From positions 2,214,001 through 2,278,000 of the forward strand of contig NZ_CP049885.1 of assembly GCF_011303755.1 (NCBI RefSeq): a stretch of 64,000 nt of DNA. The letters run 5' to 3'. The notes below the pieces were generated by a model, which was not told where the DNA came from, ran no database searches, and saw nothing but the letters and a program-made list of their open reading frames with translations. The DNA is from Acidovorax sp. HDW3 (GTDB taxonomy: Bacteria; Pseudomonadota; Gammaproteobacteria; Burkholderiales; Burkholderiaceae_C). Of this stretch, positions 18,056-27,161 are shown in pieces; position 1 is the first letter of the stretch, and the number at the start of each line of letters is the position of its first letter. The translations under genes were made by a program, and so were the position numbers.

Positions 18056-19301
18056 AACGCAGCGCCTCCGCCGGGTTCACGCTGCTGGCGCGCCAGCTCG
18101 GGTACAGGGTGGCCACGAAGGCCAGCAGCAAGGAGATGAGGCCGATGGGCACGATGTCGCTGGCCTGTGGGTCGCTGGGCATTTGGCTGATGAGGTAAAT
18201 GTCTTGGGGCAAAAAGCTGGTGTGCAGCGCCTGCTCGATGGCGGGCACGATGACGTCGATGTTGCACGCCACGGCCAGCCCCAGCAGCAGCCCGGCCAGG
18301 GTGCCTATGACCCCGACCATGGCGCCCTGCACCACGAACACGCCCATGATGCTGGCCGGGCTCGCGCCCAGGGTACGCAAGATGGCAATGTCGGCGCGCT
18401 TGTCCTGCACCGTCATCACCAGGGTGGAGACGAGGTTGAACGCGGCCACAGCCACGATCAGCGTCAGGATGATGAACATCATGCGTTTTTCCACCTGCAC
18501 GGCGGCAAACCAGGTCTTGTTCTGCTGCGTCCAGTCGCGCACCCGCACCGGGCCGCTGAGCGTTTGCGCCAGCTCGTGCGCCACCGCCGGCGCCTGGTGC
18601 AAGTCCTTGAGCTTCAGGCGCACGCCGGTCGGCCCCTCCAGGCGCAGCAGACGCTGCGCATCCTCGTGGTGCAGCAGCGCCAGCGCGGCGTCGTACTCGT
18701 AGTGGCCGGAGTGGAAGATGCCCGCGACCTCCATCTGCTTCAAGCGCGGCAGCACGCCCGCCGGCGTCACCTGGCCGCTGGGCACGATCAGCGTCACCCG
18801 GTCGCCCACGCGCACGCCCAGCTGGCGCGCCAGCTCCAGCCCGAGGACGATGCGAAACTGCCCCGGCTGCAACTGCTGCAGCACCTCGGGCTGGGCGGCG
18901 GCCAGGTCCGTGACATCGCCTTCAAGGGCCGGGTCTATGCCCCGCAGCAACACGCCTTTCATTTCCTCACCGCGCGCCAGCAGTGCCTGAGCCGCTACAA
19001 AAGGTGCAGCACCGACGACATTCGGGTTGGCCCGTGCCTCGGCCATGGTGCGGGCCACATCGGGCAGGGCCGCGCCGCCAGGGGCCAGGATTTCAATGTG
19101 CGAGACGACGCTGAGCATCCGGTCGCGCACCTCTTTCTGAAAGCCGTTCATCACCGACAGCACGATGATCAGCGCCGCCACGCCCAGGGCAATGCCCAGC
19201 ATGGAAGCGCCCGAGATGAACGAGATGAAGCCGTTGCGCCGTGTGGCGCGGCCGGCGCGCGTGTAACGCCAGCCCAGGGCCAGTTCGTAAGGGATTTGCA
19301 T
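18048..19301 (-). CDS. lolC: Lipoprotein-releasing ABC transporter permease, LolC/LolE family
   Basis: 417 residues. It has the family layout of one N-terminal membrane helix ([27 protein letters not shown]), a large periplasmic domain and three C-terminal helices ([66 protein letters not shown]). The opening [12 protein letters not shown] and the loop [15 protein letters not shown] are characteristic. Only one permease gene accompanies lolD, so the complex is probably a homodimer of a LolF-like permease rather than LolC-LolE. A GC-rich hairpin (19323-19334, CCCCGCGCGGGG) followed by T-rich sequence lies in its leader. Confidence 0.92.
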   Translation of the reverse strand: MQIPYELALGWRYTRAGRATRRNGFISFISGASMLGIALGVAALIIVLSVMNGFQKEVRDRMLSVVSHIEILAPGGAALPDVARTMAEARANPNVVGAAPFVAAQALLARGEEMKGVLLRGIDPALEGDVTDLAAAQPEVLQQLQPGQFRIVLGLELARQLGVRVGDRVTLIVPSGQVTPAGVLPRLKQMEVAGIFHSGHYEYDAALALLHHEDAQRLLRLEGPTGVRLKLKDLHQAPAVAHELAQTLSGPVRVRDWTQQNKTWFAAVQVEKRMMFIILTLIVAVAAFNLVSTLVMTVQDKRADIAILRTLGASPASIMGVFVVQGAMVGVIGTLAGLLLGLAVACNIDVIVPAIEQALHTSFLPQDIYLISQMPSDPQASDIVPIGLISLLLAFVATLYPSWRASSVNPAEALRYE

Positions 19302-19369
19302 GGATGAGAAAAAAGAAAGCAGCCCCGCGCGGGGCGGGCCGATTGTGGCATCTTGGACAATACCGCCCC

Positions 19370-20296
19370 ATGTCCGACCAGCCCCACGTGCTCATCGCCT
19401 ACGCCAGCTCCCTGGCCGAAGGCTGTGCGCAAACCCTGCCCGGCCTGGCCCTGCCGCAGCTGCACCAGCTGCTGGCACGCCTGGCCCCCTGCCCACCCGA
19501 GCTGGGCGACGAGCTTGACTACGCCGCCCCGCACGAACGCGCCCTGGCCCGCGCCCTGGGCCTGCCCGCGCCCGCCACCCCCTGGGCCGCCTGGGAGAGC
19601 GCCCACACCGGCCAGCCCTGCGCCTGGATCACGCCCTGCCACTGGCAAGTGGGCGCCGACCAGATCCACATGCACCCGGTGGCTGCGCTGGGCTTGCAGG
19701 CCGAAGAATCGCAGGCGCTGCTGGCGCTGATCGCCCCCTGGCTGGAGCAGGACGGCATCACGCTGCAGTACCACAGCCCCGAACGCTGGCTGGCCAGCGG
19801 CGCGCACTTGGCCGGCCTGGAATGCGCCACCCTGGAGCAAGCCCAGGGCCGCGACGTGCGCCACTGGCTGCCGCGCGGCCCGCAGGAGCGCCTGTGGCAG
19901 CGCCTGCACAGCGAGCTGCAGATGCTGCTCTACAACCACCCCTTCAACGACGCCCGCACCGCGCGCGGCCTGCCGCCCGTGAACGCCTTCTGGCTGCACG
20001 GCGCCGGCAGCCTGGCACAACGGCCACCGGCCCGCCCGCACGTCACCCTGGAGCAGCGCCTGCGCACGCCCGCCCTGCAAGAAGACTGGAGCGCCTGGAC
20101 GGCGGCCTGGCGCTCCATCGACACCGAAGTGCTCGCCCCCCTGGCGCGCCAGGCGGCCAACGGCCAGGCCGTGCAGCTGACCCTGTGCGGCGAGCGCCAT
20201 GCCCGCAGCTGGCGCAGCGCGCCCCGCTCCCTGGGGCAGAAAATTCACAGCCTTTTCAGGCCCCAGCGCTTGATACACCTGCGCGAGCAGCTATGA
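19370..20296 (+). CDS. RpfE-like conserved protein upstream of recJ (phosphoglycerate mutase-like)
   Basis: 308 residues. It opens MSDQPHVLIAYASSLAEGCAQ and contains CAWITPCHWQVGADQIHMHP and LLYNHPFNDARTARGLPPVNAFWLHGAG, which I recognise as the conserved family named after Xanthomonas RpfE, found just before recJ in beta- and gamma-proteobacteria. Its reaction is unknown; a remote likeness to cofactor-independent phosphoglycerate mutases has been noted in annotations. The stop overlaps the recJ start (ATGA), indicating coupled translation. The final residues (LIHLREQL) are coded within an interspersed repeat. The start at 19370 follows a GACAAT box at 19356-19361 by eight bases. Confidence 0.75.
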   Translation: MSDQPHVLIAYASSLAEGCAQTLPGLALPQLHQLLARLAPCPPELGDELDYAAPHERALARALGLPAPATPWAAWESAHTGQPCAWITPCHWQVGADQIHMHPVAALGLQAEESQALLALIAPWLEQDGITLQYHSPERWLASGAHLAGLECATLEQAQGRDVRHWLPRGPQERLWQRLHSELQMLLYNHPFNDARTARGLPPVNAFWLHGAGSLAQRPPARPHVTLEQRLRTPALQEDWSAWTAAWRSIDTEVLAPLARQAANGQAVQLTLCGERHARSWRSAPRSLGQKIHSLFRPQRLIHLREQL

Positions 20297-20306
20297 AAAT
20301 AATAGC
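20265..20306. repeat. Interspersed repeat, copy across the rpfE-like/recJ junction
   Basis: The sequence AGCGCTTG...GCGCGAGCAGCTATGAAAATAATAG matches the copies at 27117-27161 and 34771-34811: an AGCGCTTG arm, a CAAGCGC-like arm, then AGCAGCTAT, three to five A residues and ATAG. Here it supplies the last codons of the upstream gene and the start codon and first residues of recJ (MKIIARD). Confidence 0.6.
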
Positions 20307-22008
20307 AAGAGACATTCCACCGCGCAGCGCCTGGGCCCTGGAGCAAAGCGGCCTGCACCCACTGCTTGCGCGCCTGTACGCCGCACGCGGTGTGCGCAGC
20401 AGCGACGAGCTCGACGCCGCCCTGGCGCGCCTGCTGCCCCCTGCCGGCCTGCAGGGCGTGCAAGCCGCCGCCCGCCTGCTGGCCGACGCCATCGCCCAGC
20501 AGCAGCGCATCTGCATCGTCGCCGACTACGACTGCGACGGCGCCACCGCCTGCGCCGTGGCCGTGCGCGGCCTGCGCCTGCTGGGCGCGCAGCAGGTGAG
20601 CTACCAGGTGCCCGACCGCGTGGTCGATGGCTACGGCCTGACGCCGCCCATTGCCGAGCGCGTGCACGCCCAGGGCGCAGACCTGCTCGTGACCGTGGAC
20701 AACGGCATCGCCAGCGTGGCCGGCGTGCAGGCGGCCAAGGCGCTGGGCCTGGCCGTGCTCATTACCGACCACCACCTGCCCGGCACCGAGCTGCCGCCGG
20801 CGAACGCCATCGTCAACCCCAACCAGCCCGGCTGCACGTTTGAGAGCAAGAGCCTGGCGGGCGTCGGCGTGATGTTCTACACCCTGCTGCAGCTGCGTGC
20901 CGAGCTGCGCGCACGCGGCGTGTTCGACGCCGCCAGCCAGCCGCGCCTGGAGCCGCTGCTGCCGCTCGTCGCCCTGGGCACGGTGGCCGACGTGGTGCGC
21001 CTGGACGCGAACAACCGCCGCCTGGTGGCCCAGGGCCTCAAGCGCGTGCGCGCCGGTGCCATGCCCGCCGGGATGCGGGCGCTGTTCGAGGCGGCCGCCC
21101 GCCCCTGGGAGCAGGCCAGCACCTTCGACTTCGGCTTCGCCCTCGGGCCGCGCATCAACGCCGCCGGCCGCCTGGCGGACATGACGCTGGGCATCGAATG
21201 CCTGCTGACCGACGACGCTACCCGCGCGCAGGCGCTGGCGCGCCAGCTCGACGCCATCAACCGCGAGCGCCGCGACATCGAGGGTGGAATGCGCGAACAA
21301 GCCTTTGCGCTGGCCGAAAACCTGTTCCCGGCAGCCGACCAGCCACCGCCAGCGGTGAGCGTGTTCGACCCGGATTTTCATGAAGGCGTGGTCGGCATCG
21401 TCGCCTCGCGCATCAAGGACAAGCTGCACCGCCCCACTTTCGTCTTTGCCGCCAGCGGTGCGCCGGGCAAGGCGCATGAATTGAAGGGCTCGGGCCGCTC
21501 CATCGCCGGCTTTCACCTGCGCGACGCGCTCGACCTGGTGGCCAAGCGCCACCCGGGGGTGCTGCTCAAGTTTGGCGGCCACGCCATGGCGGCGGGCTGC
21601 ACCATCGCCCAGGAGCATTTCGAGGTTTTCGAGCAGGCCCTGGCCGCAGTCGCCAGCGAATGGCTGGACACCGCCACGCTCACGCGCCAGCTCGAAACCG
21701 ATGGCCCGCTGGCACCCGAGTACCTGCACGCCGACCTGGTCGATCTGCTCGCCGGCGAAGTCTGGGGCCAGGGCTTTGCCCCGCCCACCTTCAGCGACCA
21801 GGTGCAGGTGCTGAGCCAGCGCCTGGTGGGCGAAGCCAAAAACCATCTGCAGCTCAAGCTGCAATACCAGGGCCAGCCGGTCGATGCCATCTGGTTTGGC
21901 CACAACGAACCCCTGCCCGAGCACGCCCTGCTCGCTTTTCGCCTGGACGTGAACGAATGGCGCGGCCAGCGGCGTGTGCAGTTTCTGGTCGAGGGCTGGC
22001 AGGCGTGA
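20293..22008 (+). CDS. recJ: Single-stranded-DNA-specific exonuclease RecJ
   Basis: 571 residues, the normal RecJ size. DHH-family metal motifs are present: VADYDCDGATA (motif I), VTVDNGIAS (II), ITDHHLPG (III, DHH) and NPNQPG, with GPRINAAGRL and the DHHA1 motif GRSIAGFHL/KFGGHAMAAGCTI further on. It digests single-stranded DNA 5' to 3' in RecFOR recombination, mismatch repair and base excision repair. The ATG at 20293 overlaps the previous stop by four bases. No ribosome site is needed if reinitiation occurs. Confidence 0.96.
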   Translation: MKIIARDIPPRSAWALEQSGLHPLLARLYAARGVRSSDELDAALARLLPPAGLQGVQAAARLLADAIAQQQRICIVADYDCDGATACAVAVRGLRLLGAQQVSYQVPDRVVDGYGLTPPIAERVHAQGADLLVTVDNGIASVAGVQAAKALGLAVLITDHHLPGTELPPANAIVNPNQPGCTFESKSLAGVGVMFYTLLQLRAELRARGVFDAASQPRLEPLLPLVALGTVADVVRLDANNRRLVAQGLKRVRAGAMPAGMRALFEAAARPWEQASTFDFGFALGPRINAAGRLADMTLGIECLLTDDATRAQALARQLDAINRERRDIEGGMREQAFALAENLFPAADQPPPAVSVFDPDFHEGVVGIVASRIKDKLHRPTFVFAASGAPGKAHELKGSGRSIAGFHLRDALDLVAKRHPGVLLKFGGHAMAAGCTIAQEHFEVFEQALAAVASEWLDTATLTRQLETDGPLAPEYLHADLVDLLAGEVWGQGFAPPTFSDQVQVLSQRLVGEAKNHLQLKLQYQGQPVDAIWFGHNEPLPEHALLAFRLDVNEWRGQRRVQFLVEGWQA

Positions 22009-22011
22009 GCC

Positions 22012-23118
22012 TCACGCCACGCCCGGCGCCAGCGCCAGCGCAGGCGCCTGCGCGGCCTGCGCCAGGGCGCGGCGCTGGCGCATGAAGGGGCGCTCGCACC
22101 AGCGGTAGCTGCCCATCGACAGCAGCACCGTCAGCGGCAGCACCAGGGCCAGCAGCCAGGGTTTGTCAGCCTCGGGCCAGGGGCGCAGCATGAGCAAAAT
22201 CCAGATCACCGGCCAATGCCAGAGATACAGGCTGTAGCAGCGCCGCCCCAAAAACTTGCTCACCGGCAGGCTGCACAGCCACTGAAACATCCCCACACGC
22301 GGCGATGCCAGCAGCAGCACCAGCAGCGCCGCCGTCAGCACCGCTGCCGTTTGCTGCCAATAAAAATACGCCAGTTCCTTGGGCGTACCCCACAGCACCA
22401 GTACCAGAAAAGCACAGGCGGCCAACGACAGCAGACCATGCGCCCAGCGCCCCTGGCTCCAGGCACTGAGCCGGGGGTACCACAGCGCCAGCAAACCGCC
22501 GACGACGAAGGCATCCATGCGCGTATCGAGGGCGTAGTACAGCCGCGACCAGGGTGCGCCCTGGGCAATGAGGTGATAGCGCCAGGCCATGCAGGCCAGG
22601 GCCAGCGCGACCAATACCGACGCCGCCTGCCAGCGGCGCAAATGCCCTTTGTAAAAAGCAAAAAACAGCACCGGCCAAAGCAGGTAGAACTGCTCTTCTA
22701 CCGCCAGTGACCAGGATTGGGCAAAGGGGCCGGGGTAGATGTAGTTGTAGAGCTTGGTGAAGTTGGAGTAATACAGCAGCGTCTGCAGCGCATCGCGCGC
22801 CACCACGCCAAAATCGGGCACCACCGTCCACGCCACTACCGAGCACAGCGCCACCACGCACACCAGCGCTGGCATCAGGCGCTGCAGGCGCCGCTGCCAA
22901 AAAACCAGCAAATCCACCCCAGCGCCGCCTTGCACCCCACGCCAAACAATGCTGGTGATGAGAAAGCCGGAGATGACGAAAAACAGCTCCATCAGCACCA
23001 TGGCCCCCGGAAACCAGGCCAGGTGCACATGGGCAACCAACACCCCCAGCGCCATCCAGCCGCGCACCCCGTCGAGCGCGGGGAAGTACAGTGGGCTGTG
23101 GTTTTTTGAAACGCTCAT
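22012..23118 (-). CDS. Acyltransferase 3 family membrane protein (OafA/YrhL-like)
   Basis: 368 residues with about ten membrane segments. The family opening FPALDGVRGWMALGVLVAHVH (with the catalytic-type His in VAHVH) and ELFFVISGFLIT are clear, followed by SLAVEEQFYLLWPVL. Such proteins move acyl groups, often acetyl, onto surface polysaccharides from the inner membrane. There is no polysaccharide gene cluster around it, so the acceptor is unknown. The ATG at 23118 follows GGGGGA by six bases; an upstream in-frame ATG has no ribosome site. It converges on recJ with three bases between the stop codons. Confidence 0.88.
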   Translation of the reverse strand: MSVSKNHSPLYFPALDGVRGWMALGVLVAHVHLAWFPGAMVLMELFFVISGFLITSIVWRGVQGGAGVDLLVFWQRRLQRLMPALVCVVALCSVVAWTVVPDFGVVARDALQTLLYYSNFTKLYNYIYPGPFAQSWSLAVEEQFYLLWPVLFFAFYKGHLRRWQAASVLVALALACMAWRYHLIAQGAPWSRLYYALDTRMDAFVVGGLLALWYPRLSAWSQGRWAHGLLSLAACAFLVLVLWGTPKELAYFYWQQTAAVLTAALLVLLLASPRVGMFQWLCSLPVSKFLGRRCYSLYLWHWPVIWILLMLRPWPEADKPWLLALVLPLTVLLSMGSYRWCERPFMRQRRALAQAAQAPALALAPGVA

Positions 23119-23194
23119 ATATCCCCCACAAGACGGCGCGGGTGCGCCGCCGGGGGGCATTTGTGCCACAGGGCGCGACTGAACGCCCCCTGGG

Positions 23195-23215
23195 AAAGCC
23201 CGGGTTTAGGCGGGC
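23195..23215 (-). terminator. Possible weak terminator after the first chemoreceptor gene
   Basis: A 5-bp GC stem (23198-23202 with 23211-23215) is followed by only three T residues on the minus strand, nine bases past the chemoreceptor stop. The stem is short and the T-run poor. Confidence 0.4.
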
Positions 23216-23223
23216 CTCCCCAG

Positions 23224-24987
23224 TCAGAAGCTTTCCCAGTCGTCCTGCGCTGTCGTTGCCGCTGTGGCCTTGGGCTGGCTGCTGCCCAGGCGGGGGGCGG
23301 GCACTGATGCGGGTACTGCTGCCGGTTTGGCAGCCACGGCAACCCGGGTGCGGGCGGGAGTTGGTGCCAGTGGTTTGGCCGGGGCCGCAGCTGGGCGGCG
23401 CTGAAGCGCGGCCGTGCGTGCGGGGGCAGAGGCCGCCGCCTGTGCGCCGACGTTGAACACAGACACCACCTGCGCCAGGCGCTGCGCCTGGTCGTGCATG
23501 GCGGTTGCGGCAGCGCTCGATTGCTCCACCAGGGCGGCGTTTTGCTGCGTCATCTGATCGAGGTTGGCCACCGCCTGGTTGACCTGGCCGATGCCGTCGC
23601 GCTGCTCGCGCGTGGAGGCGGTGATCTGGCCAATCAAATCACTGACGCGGCGCACGGCGGCAACGATTTCCTCCATGCTCTGGCCCGCCTGCTCGACCTG
23701 CTGCGAGCCCGCCTCCACGCTGTGCACGCTGGCCGTAATCAAGCCCTTGATCTCTTTGGCCGCCTCGGCGCTGCGCTGCGCCAGACTGCGCACCTCGCCA
23801 GCCACCACGGCAAAACCCCGGCCTTGCTCGCCAGCGCGCGCGGCTTCCACGGCGGCGTTGAGCGCCAGGATGTTGGTCTGGAACGCAATGCCGTCGATCA
23901 CGCCAATGATGTCGCTGATCTTGCGGCTCGACGCCGTGATGTGCTCCATGCTGGAGACGACCTGGCCCACCACCTCGCCACCGTGCTGCGCCACCAGGGC
24001 GGCGTTGGCCACCAGCTGGTTGGCCTGGTGAGCGGTGTCGGCAGACTGCGTCACGGTGGCGGTCAGCTCCTCCATGCTGGCTGCGGTTTGCTCCAGGCTG
24101 GCGGCGGTTTGCTCAGTGCGCGAAGACAAATCCTGGTTGCCGCTGGCAATCTGGCTGGAGGCGCTAGAGACCGATTCAACGCCTGAGCGCACCTCCCCCA
24201 CCACGGCCCGCAGCTGCGCGCCCATGGCCGAGAGCGCGCGCAGCAGGTGGCCGAGCTCGTCGCCGCGCTCATCGTGCACGTCTTGCGTCAAATCGCCGTC
24301 CTTGATGGCGTCGGCCATGCCCACCGCACGTTGCAGCGGCTCCGTAATGGAGCGCACCGTCAGCCAGGCGAGGAAAGCGCCCACCGCCAGCACCACCAGG
24401 GTGATGCCCGCGCCCAGCCACTGCGCTGTCACCCGCGCCTGCTCGCCCGCTGCGTGGGCCTCGCTGCGGCGGCGCTCCTGCAGGCTCAAGAAGTCTTCCT
24501 GCGCCTGGCCATAACGGCCCACCGCCGTTTGCAGGCGCTCTGCCACCAGGCGCTGCGCCGTGGCAACGTCGCCGGTACTGCGCGCAGCCTGGATTTCATC
24601 CTTGGCCTTGAGCACCTCGGCGCGCGCCTCACCCACGCGCGCCAGCTGCGCCTTGCCTTCGTCGGTACGGGTCGATTCCACAATGCGCTTTTGCAGCACC
24701 GAAATTTCCTGAATACCGGCATTGACCTGCTCCTGCAGGCGCTGCACCAGCTTGGCATCGTCAACCGCCACGGCAATGAGCTGGCGCTCTACGGCCAGGG
24801 CCGTCATGCCCTTCCAGCGCAGCACGGTGGCAATGCGCTCGCTGTTGTACGCCACGTTGCGTGCCGTCTCCTCCTCAATGTGCACGGTGTACTGCTGCAT
24901 CCCGAACGCCAGCGCGACCAAAGACGCCATCAGGAAAAACACAATGGCCCACAGCTTGCGGCCGACCGACAAATGGTTGAACGACAT
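23224..24987 (-). CDS. Methyl-accepting chemotaxis protein 1 with C-terminal docking pentapeptide
   Basis: 587 residues. TM1 is near residues 11-32, an all-helical periplasmic sensor follows, TM2 is near 188-212, then the HAMP domain ([24 protein letters not shown]) and the signalling coiled coil with the conserved tip [22 protein letters not shown]. The protein ends in a flexible Ala/Pro/Lys-rich linker and DDWESF; the last five residues match the xWxxF motif that docks CheR/CheB in enteric receptors. The start at 24987 gives [13 protein letters not shown], the same opening as the next receptor. It is the last of three tandem receptors; its ligand is unknown. Confidence 0.93.
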   Translation of the reverse strand: MSFNHLSVGRKLWAIVFFLMASLVALAFGMQQYTVHIEEETARNVAYNSERIATVLRWKGMTALAVERQLIAVAVDDAKLVQRLQEQVNAGIQEISVLQKRIVESTRTDEGKAQLARVGEARAEVLKAKDEIQAARSTGDVATAQRLVAERLQTAVGRYGQAQEDFLSLQERRRSEAHAAGEQARVTAQWLGAGITLVVLAVGAFLAWLTVRSITEPLQRAVGMADAIKDGDLTQDVHDERGDELGHLLRALSAMGAQLRAVVGEVRSGVESVSSASSQIASGNQDLSSRTEQTAASLEQTAASMEELTATVTQSADTAHQANQLVANAALVAQHGGEVVGQVVSSMEHITASSRKISDIIGVIDGIAFQTNILALNAAVEAARAGEQGRGFAVVAGEVRSLAQRSAEAAKEIKGLITASVHSVEAGSQQVEQAGQSMEEIVAAVRRVSDLIGQITASTREQRDGIGQVNQAVANLDQMTQQNAALVEQSSAAATAMHDQAQRLAQVVSVFNVGAQAAASAPARTAALQRRPAAAPAKPLAPTPARTRVAVAAKPAAVPASVPAPRLGSSQPKATAATTAQDDWESF

Positions 24988-25171
24988 AACGGGTAAACAC
25001 TCCCTAAACCCAGCCCCGCGCGGGGGGCCTCTGTACAGGCGAAAAAAACGCGCCCCACGGCGCGCAGCGAACAAGCCGTAAGTTTACGTGTGTTTAATTG
25101 TTTCAAAAGCACTCGCTTGCCAGACATCGCCACGCCACGCACCACACAACCCAGGCCCAAGAAAAAGGGCG

Positions 25172-25198
25172 GCCCGTCGGGCCGCCCTGTCCTGTTGT
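25172..25198 (-). terminator. Intrinsic terminator after the second chemoreceptor gene
   Basis: A perfect 10-bp stem (25176-25185 with 25189-25198, AGGGCGGCCC/GGGCCGCCCT) is followed by T residues on the minus strand (25172-25176). Confidence 0.9.
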
Positions 25199-25211
25199 GC
25201 GCCTGCCGGCG

Positions 25212-26966
25212 TCAGAAGCTTTCCCAATCGCCCTCGGCGCTCGCCGGTGGCGCAGCCGGCTTGGGGCTGGCGGCAATGCGCGCAGCAGCGGGGGCCGGCA
25301 CGGCCTTGGCGGCGGGCTTGGGCAGGGGTTTGCCTGCGGGCTTGGCCGCCACCGGACGGGGCGCCGGGCGGGGCGCCGGGCTGGTGCGCGGGGCGCTGCG
25401 TCCCGCATTGCTGCTGGCGTAGCCGCCGACGTTGAACACCGACACCACCTGCGCCAGGCGCTGCGCCTGCTCGCTCATGGAGGCGGCGGCGGCGCTGGCT
25501 TCTTCCACCAGGGCGGCGTTTTGCTGCGTCATCTGGTCGAGGTTGGCCACCGCCTGGTTGACCTGGCCGATGCCGTCACGCTGCTCGGTGGTTGAAGCGG
25601 TGATCTCGCCGATCAGGTCACTCACGCGGCGCACGCTCTCGACAATCTCGCCCATGCTCTGCCCGGCCTGGCCGACCTGTTGCGAGCCCTGCTCCACGTT
25701 TTGCACACTGGCCGTGATCAGGCCCTTGATCTCTTTGGCCGCCTCGGCGCTGCGCTGCGCCAGGCTGCGCACCTCACCGGCCACCACGGCAAAGCCCCGG
25801 CCTTGTTCGCCAGCGCGCGCGGCTTCCACAGCGGCGTTGAGCGCCAGGATGTTGGTCTGGAAGGCAATGCCGTCGATCACGCCGATGATGTCGCTGATCT
25901 TGCGGCTCGATTCGGTGATGTGCTCCATGCTCGAAACCACCTGGCCCACCACCTCGCCACCGCGCTGTGCGGCCTGGGCGGCGTTGGCGGCGAGCTGATT
26001 GGCCTGGCGCGCGGTGTCGGCCGACTGCGTCACGGTGGCGGTGAGTTCTTCCATGCTGGCCGCCGTCTCCTCGAGGTTGGCCGCCGTCTGCTCGGTGCGC
26101 GCCGACAGGTCGTGGTTGCCGGTGGCAATCTCGCCCGCCGCTGCCGAAACCGACTCGACGCCCGAGCGCACCTCGCCCACCACGGTGCGCAGCTTGGCAC
26201 CCATGGCCGAGAGGGCACGCAGCAGCTGGCCAAGCTCGTCACCGCGCTCGTCGTGCACATCCTGCGTCAGGTCGCCGCCTTCAATCGCGTCCGCCAGGCT
26301 GACGGCGCGCTGCAGCGGCTCGGTGAGCGAGCGCACAAACCAGGCCGACAAGGCCAGCGCCCCCAGTACCACCACAGCGCCAATGGCCAGGCCCAACCAG
26401 AGCGCGCTCTGGCGCTTGTCCTGTGCCTGTTGTTTGGTCTCGTCGCGGCGTTGCTCTTGCAGCACAACGAATTTATCGAGCTCGGCGATGTAAGCATCGA
26501 CCGCCGGCTGCAATTTATCCTGGATCAGGCTCGCAGCCGCTGCGGTATCGCCCTTGCTGCGCAGGGCTGCGGCTTGCTTGATGATGTCCAGCGCCTGGCT
26601 GCGCGCAGCGCCAATGCGTTCGAGCTGGGCCTTGCCTTCATCCGTAACAACCAGCTCCTTGACCTTGTTTTGCACATCCGTAATGGCCTGGGTGCTGGTG
26701 CTCGATTCCTTGTTCATGCGCTCGGCCAGGGGCGTGTCGCTGGTACTCATCTGGATCACGGCGCGGTGCGCATCAAGCGCCACCATGCCGCGCCAGCGCA
26801 CCGCCATGCTGATGCGGTTTTCGCTGAATTGAACGGTGCGCGCTGCCTCGTCGCTCAACCCCAGCAAATGCGACAGCAGCGCCCCCATCAAGACCAACAG
26901 GGCCAGCGTCAGCCCCAGCACCAGGGCCCACAGTTTGCGGCCCACCGACAAATGATTGAAAAACAT
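25212..26966 (-). CDS. Methyl-accepting chemotaxis protein 2 with C-terminal docking pentapeptide
   Basis: 584 residues with the same layout as its neighbour: [19 protein letters not shown] begins TM1, TM2 is near 190-212, the HAMP domain follows ([21 protein letters not shown]) and the signalling domain has the identical tip. It ends GDWESF, again a CheR/CheB docking motif, after a Pro/Ala/Lys linker. The periplasmic part differs from receptor 1, so the ligands differ while the cytoplasmic parts are nearly the same, which points to recent duplication or gene conversion. It has its own terminator (25172-25198). Confidence 0.93.
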   Translation of the reverse strand: MFFNHLSVGRKLWALVLGLTLALLVLMGALLSHLLGLSDEAARTVQFSENRISMAVRWRGMVALDAHRAVIQMSTSDTPLAERMNKESSTSTQAITDVQNKVKELVVTDEGKAQLERIGAARSQALDIIKQAAALRSKGDTAAAASLIQDKLQPAVDAYIAELDKFVVLQEQRRDETKQQAQDKRQSALWLGLAIGAVVVLGALALSAWFVRSLTEPLQRAVSLADAIEGGDLTQDVHDERGDELGQLLRALSAMGAKLRTVVGEVRSGVESVSAAAGEIATGNHDLSARTEQTAANLEETAASMEELTATVTQSADTARQANQLAANAAQAAQRGGEVVGQVVSSMEHITESSRKISDIIGVIDGIAFQTNILALNAAVEAARAGEQGRGFAVVAGEVRSLAQRSAEAAKEIKGLITASVQNVEQGSQQVGQAGQSMGEIVESVRRVSDLIGEITASTTEQRDGIGQVNQAVANLDQMTQQNAALVEEASAAAASMSEQAQRLAQVVSVFNVGGYASSNAGRSAPRTSPAPRPAPRPVAAKPAGKPLPKPAAKAVPAPAAARIAASPKPAAPPASAEGDWESF

Positions 26967-27116
26967 CGTTGTGCACTCCGTATGAAACTGCCGCACCCTG
27001 CGGCGTTGCCATACCGCCATGCTCGCACAATTCCCCCCCATCGAACTGACGCGCACCGTCCACGCACAGCGCACCAACGCCAGCACAGGCTGTTTTTCAA
27101 AGCAAAACAAGGCTCT

Positions 27117-27161
27117 AGCGCTTGTCCATCAAGCGCCAGCAGCTATCAATTTAGGAGTAAT
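27117..27161. repeat. Interspersed repeat, copy at the end of the third chemoreceptor gene
   Basis: AGCGCTTG (27117-27124) and CAAGCGC (27130-27136) form a stem, followed by CAGCAGCTATCAATTTAG. On the minus strand its edge provides the stop codon of the chemoreceptor at 27151-27153. It matches the copies at 20265 and 34771. Confidence 0.7.

Noticed and set aside
17781-19307. Plus-strand open frame of 508 codons
   Set aside because: Shadow of lolD/lolC; His/Gln/Arg-rich text without family patterns.
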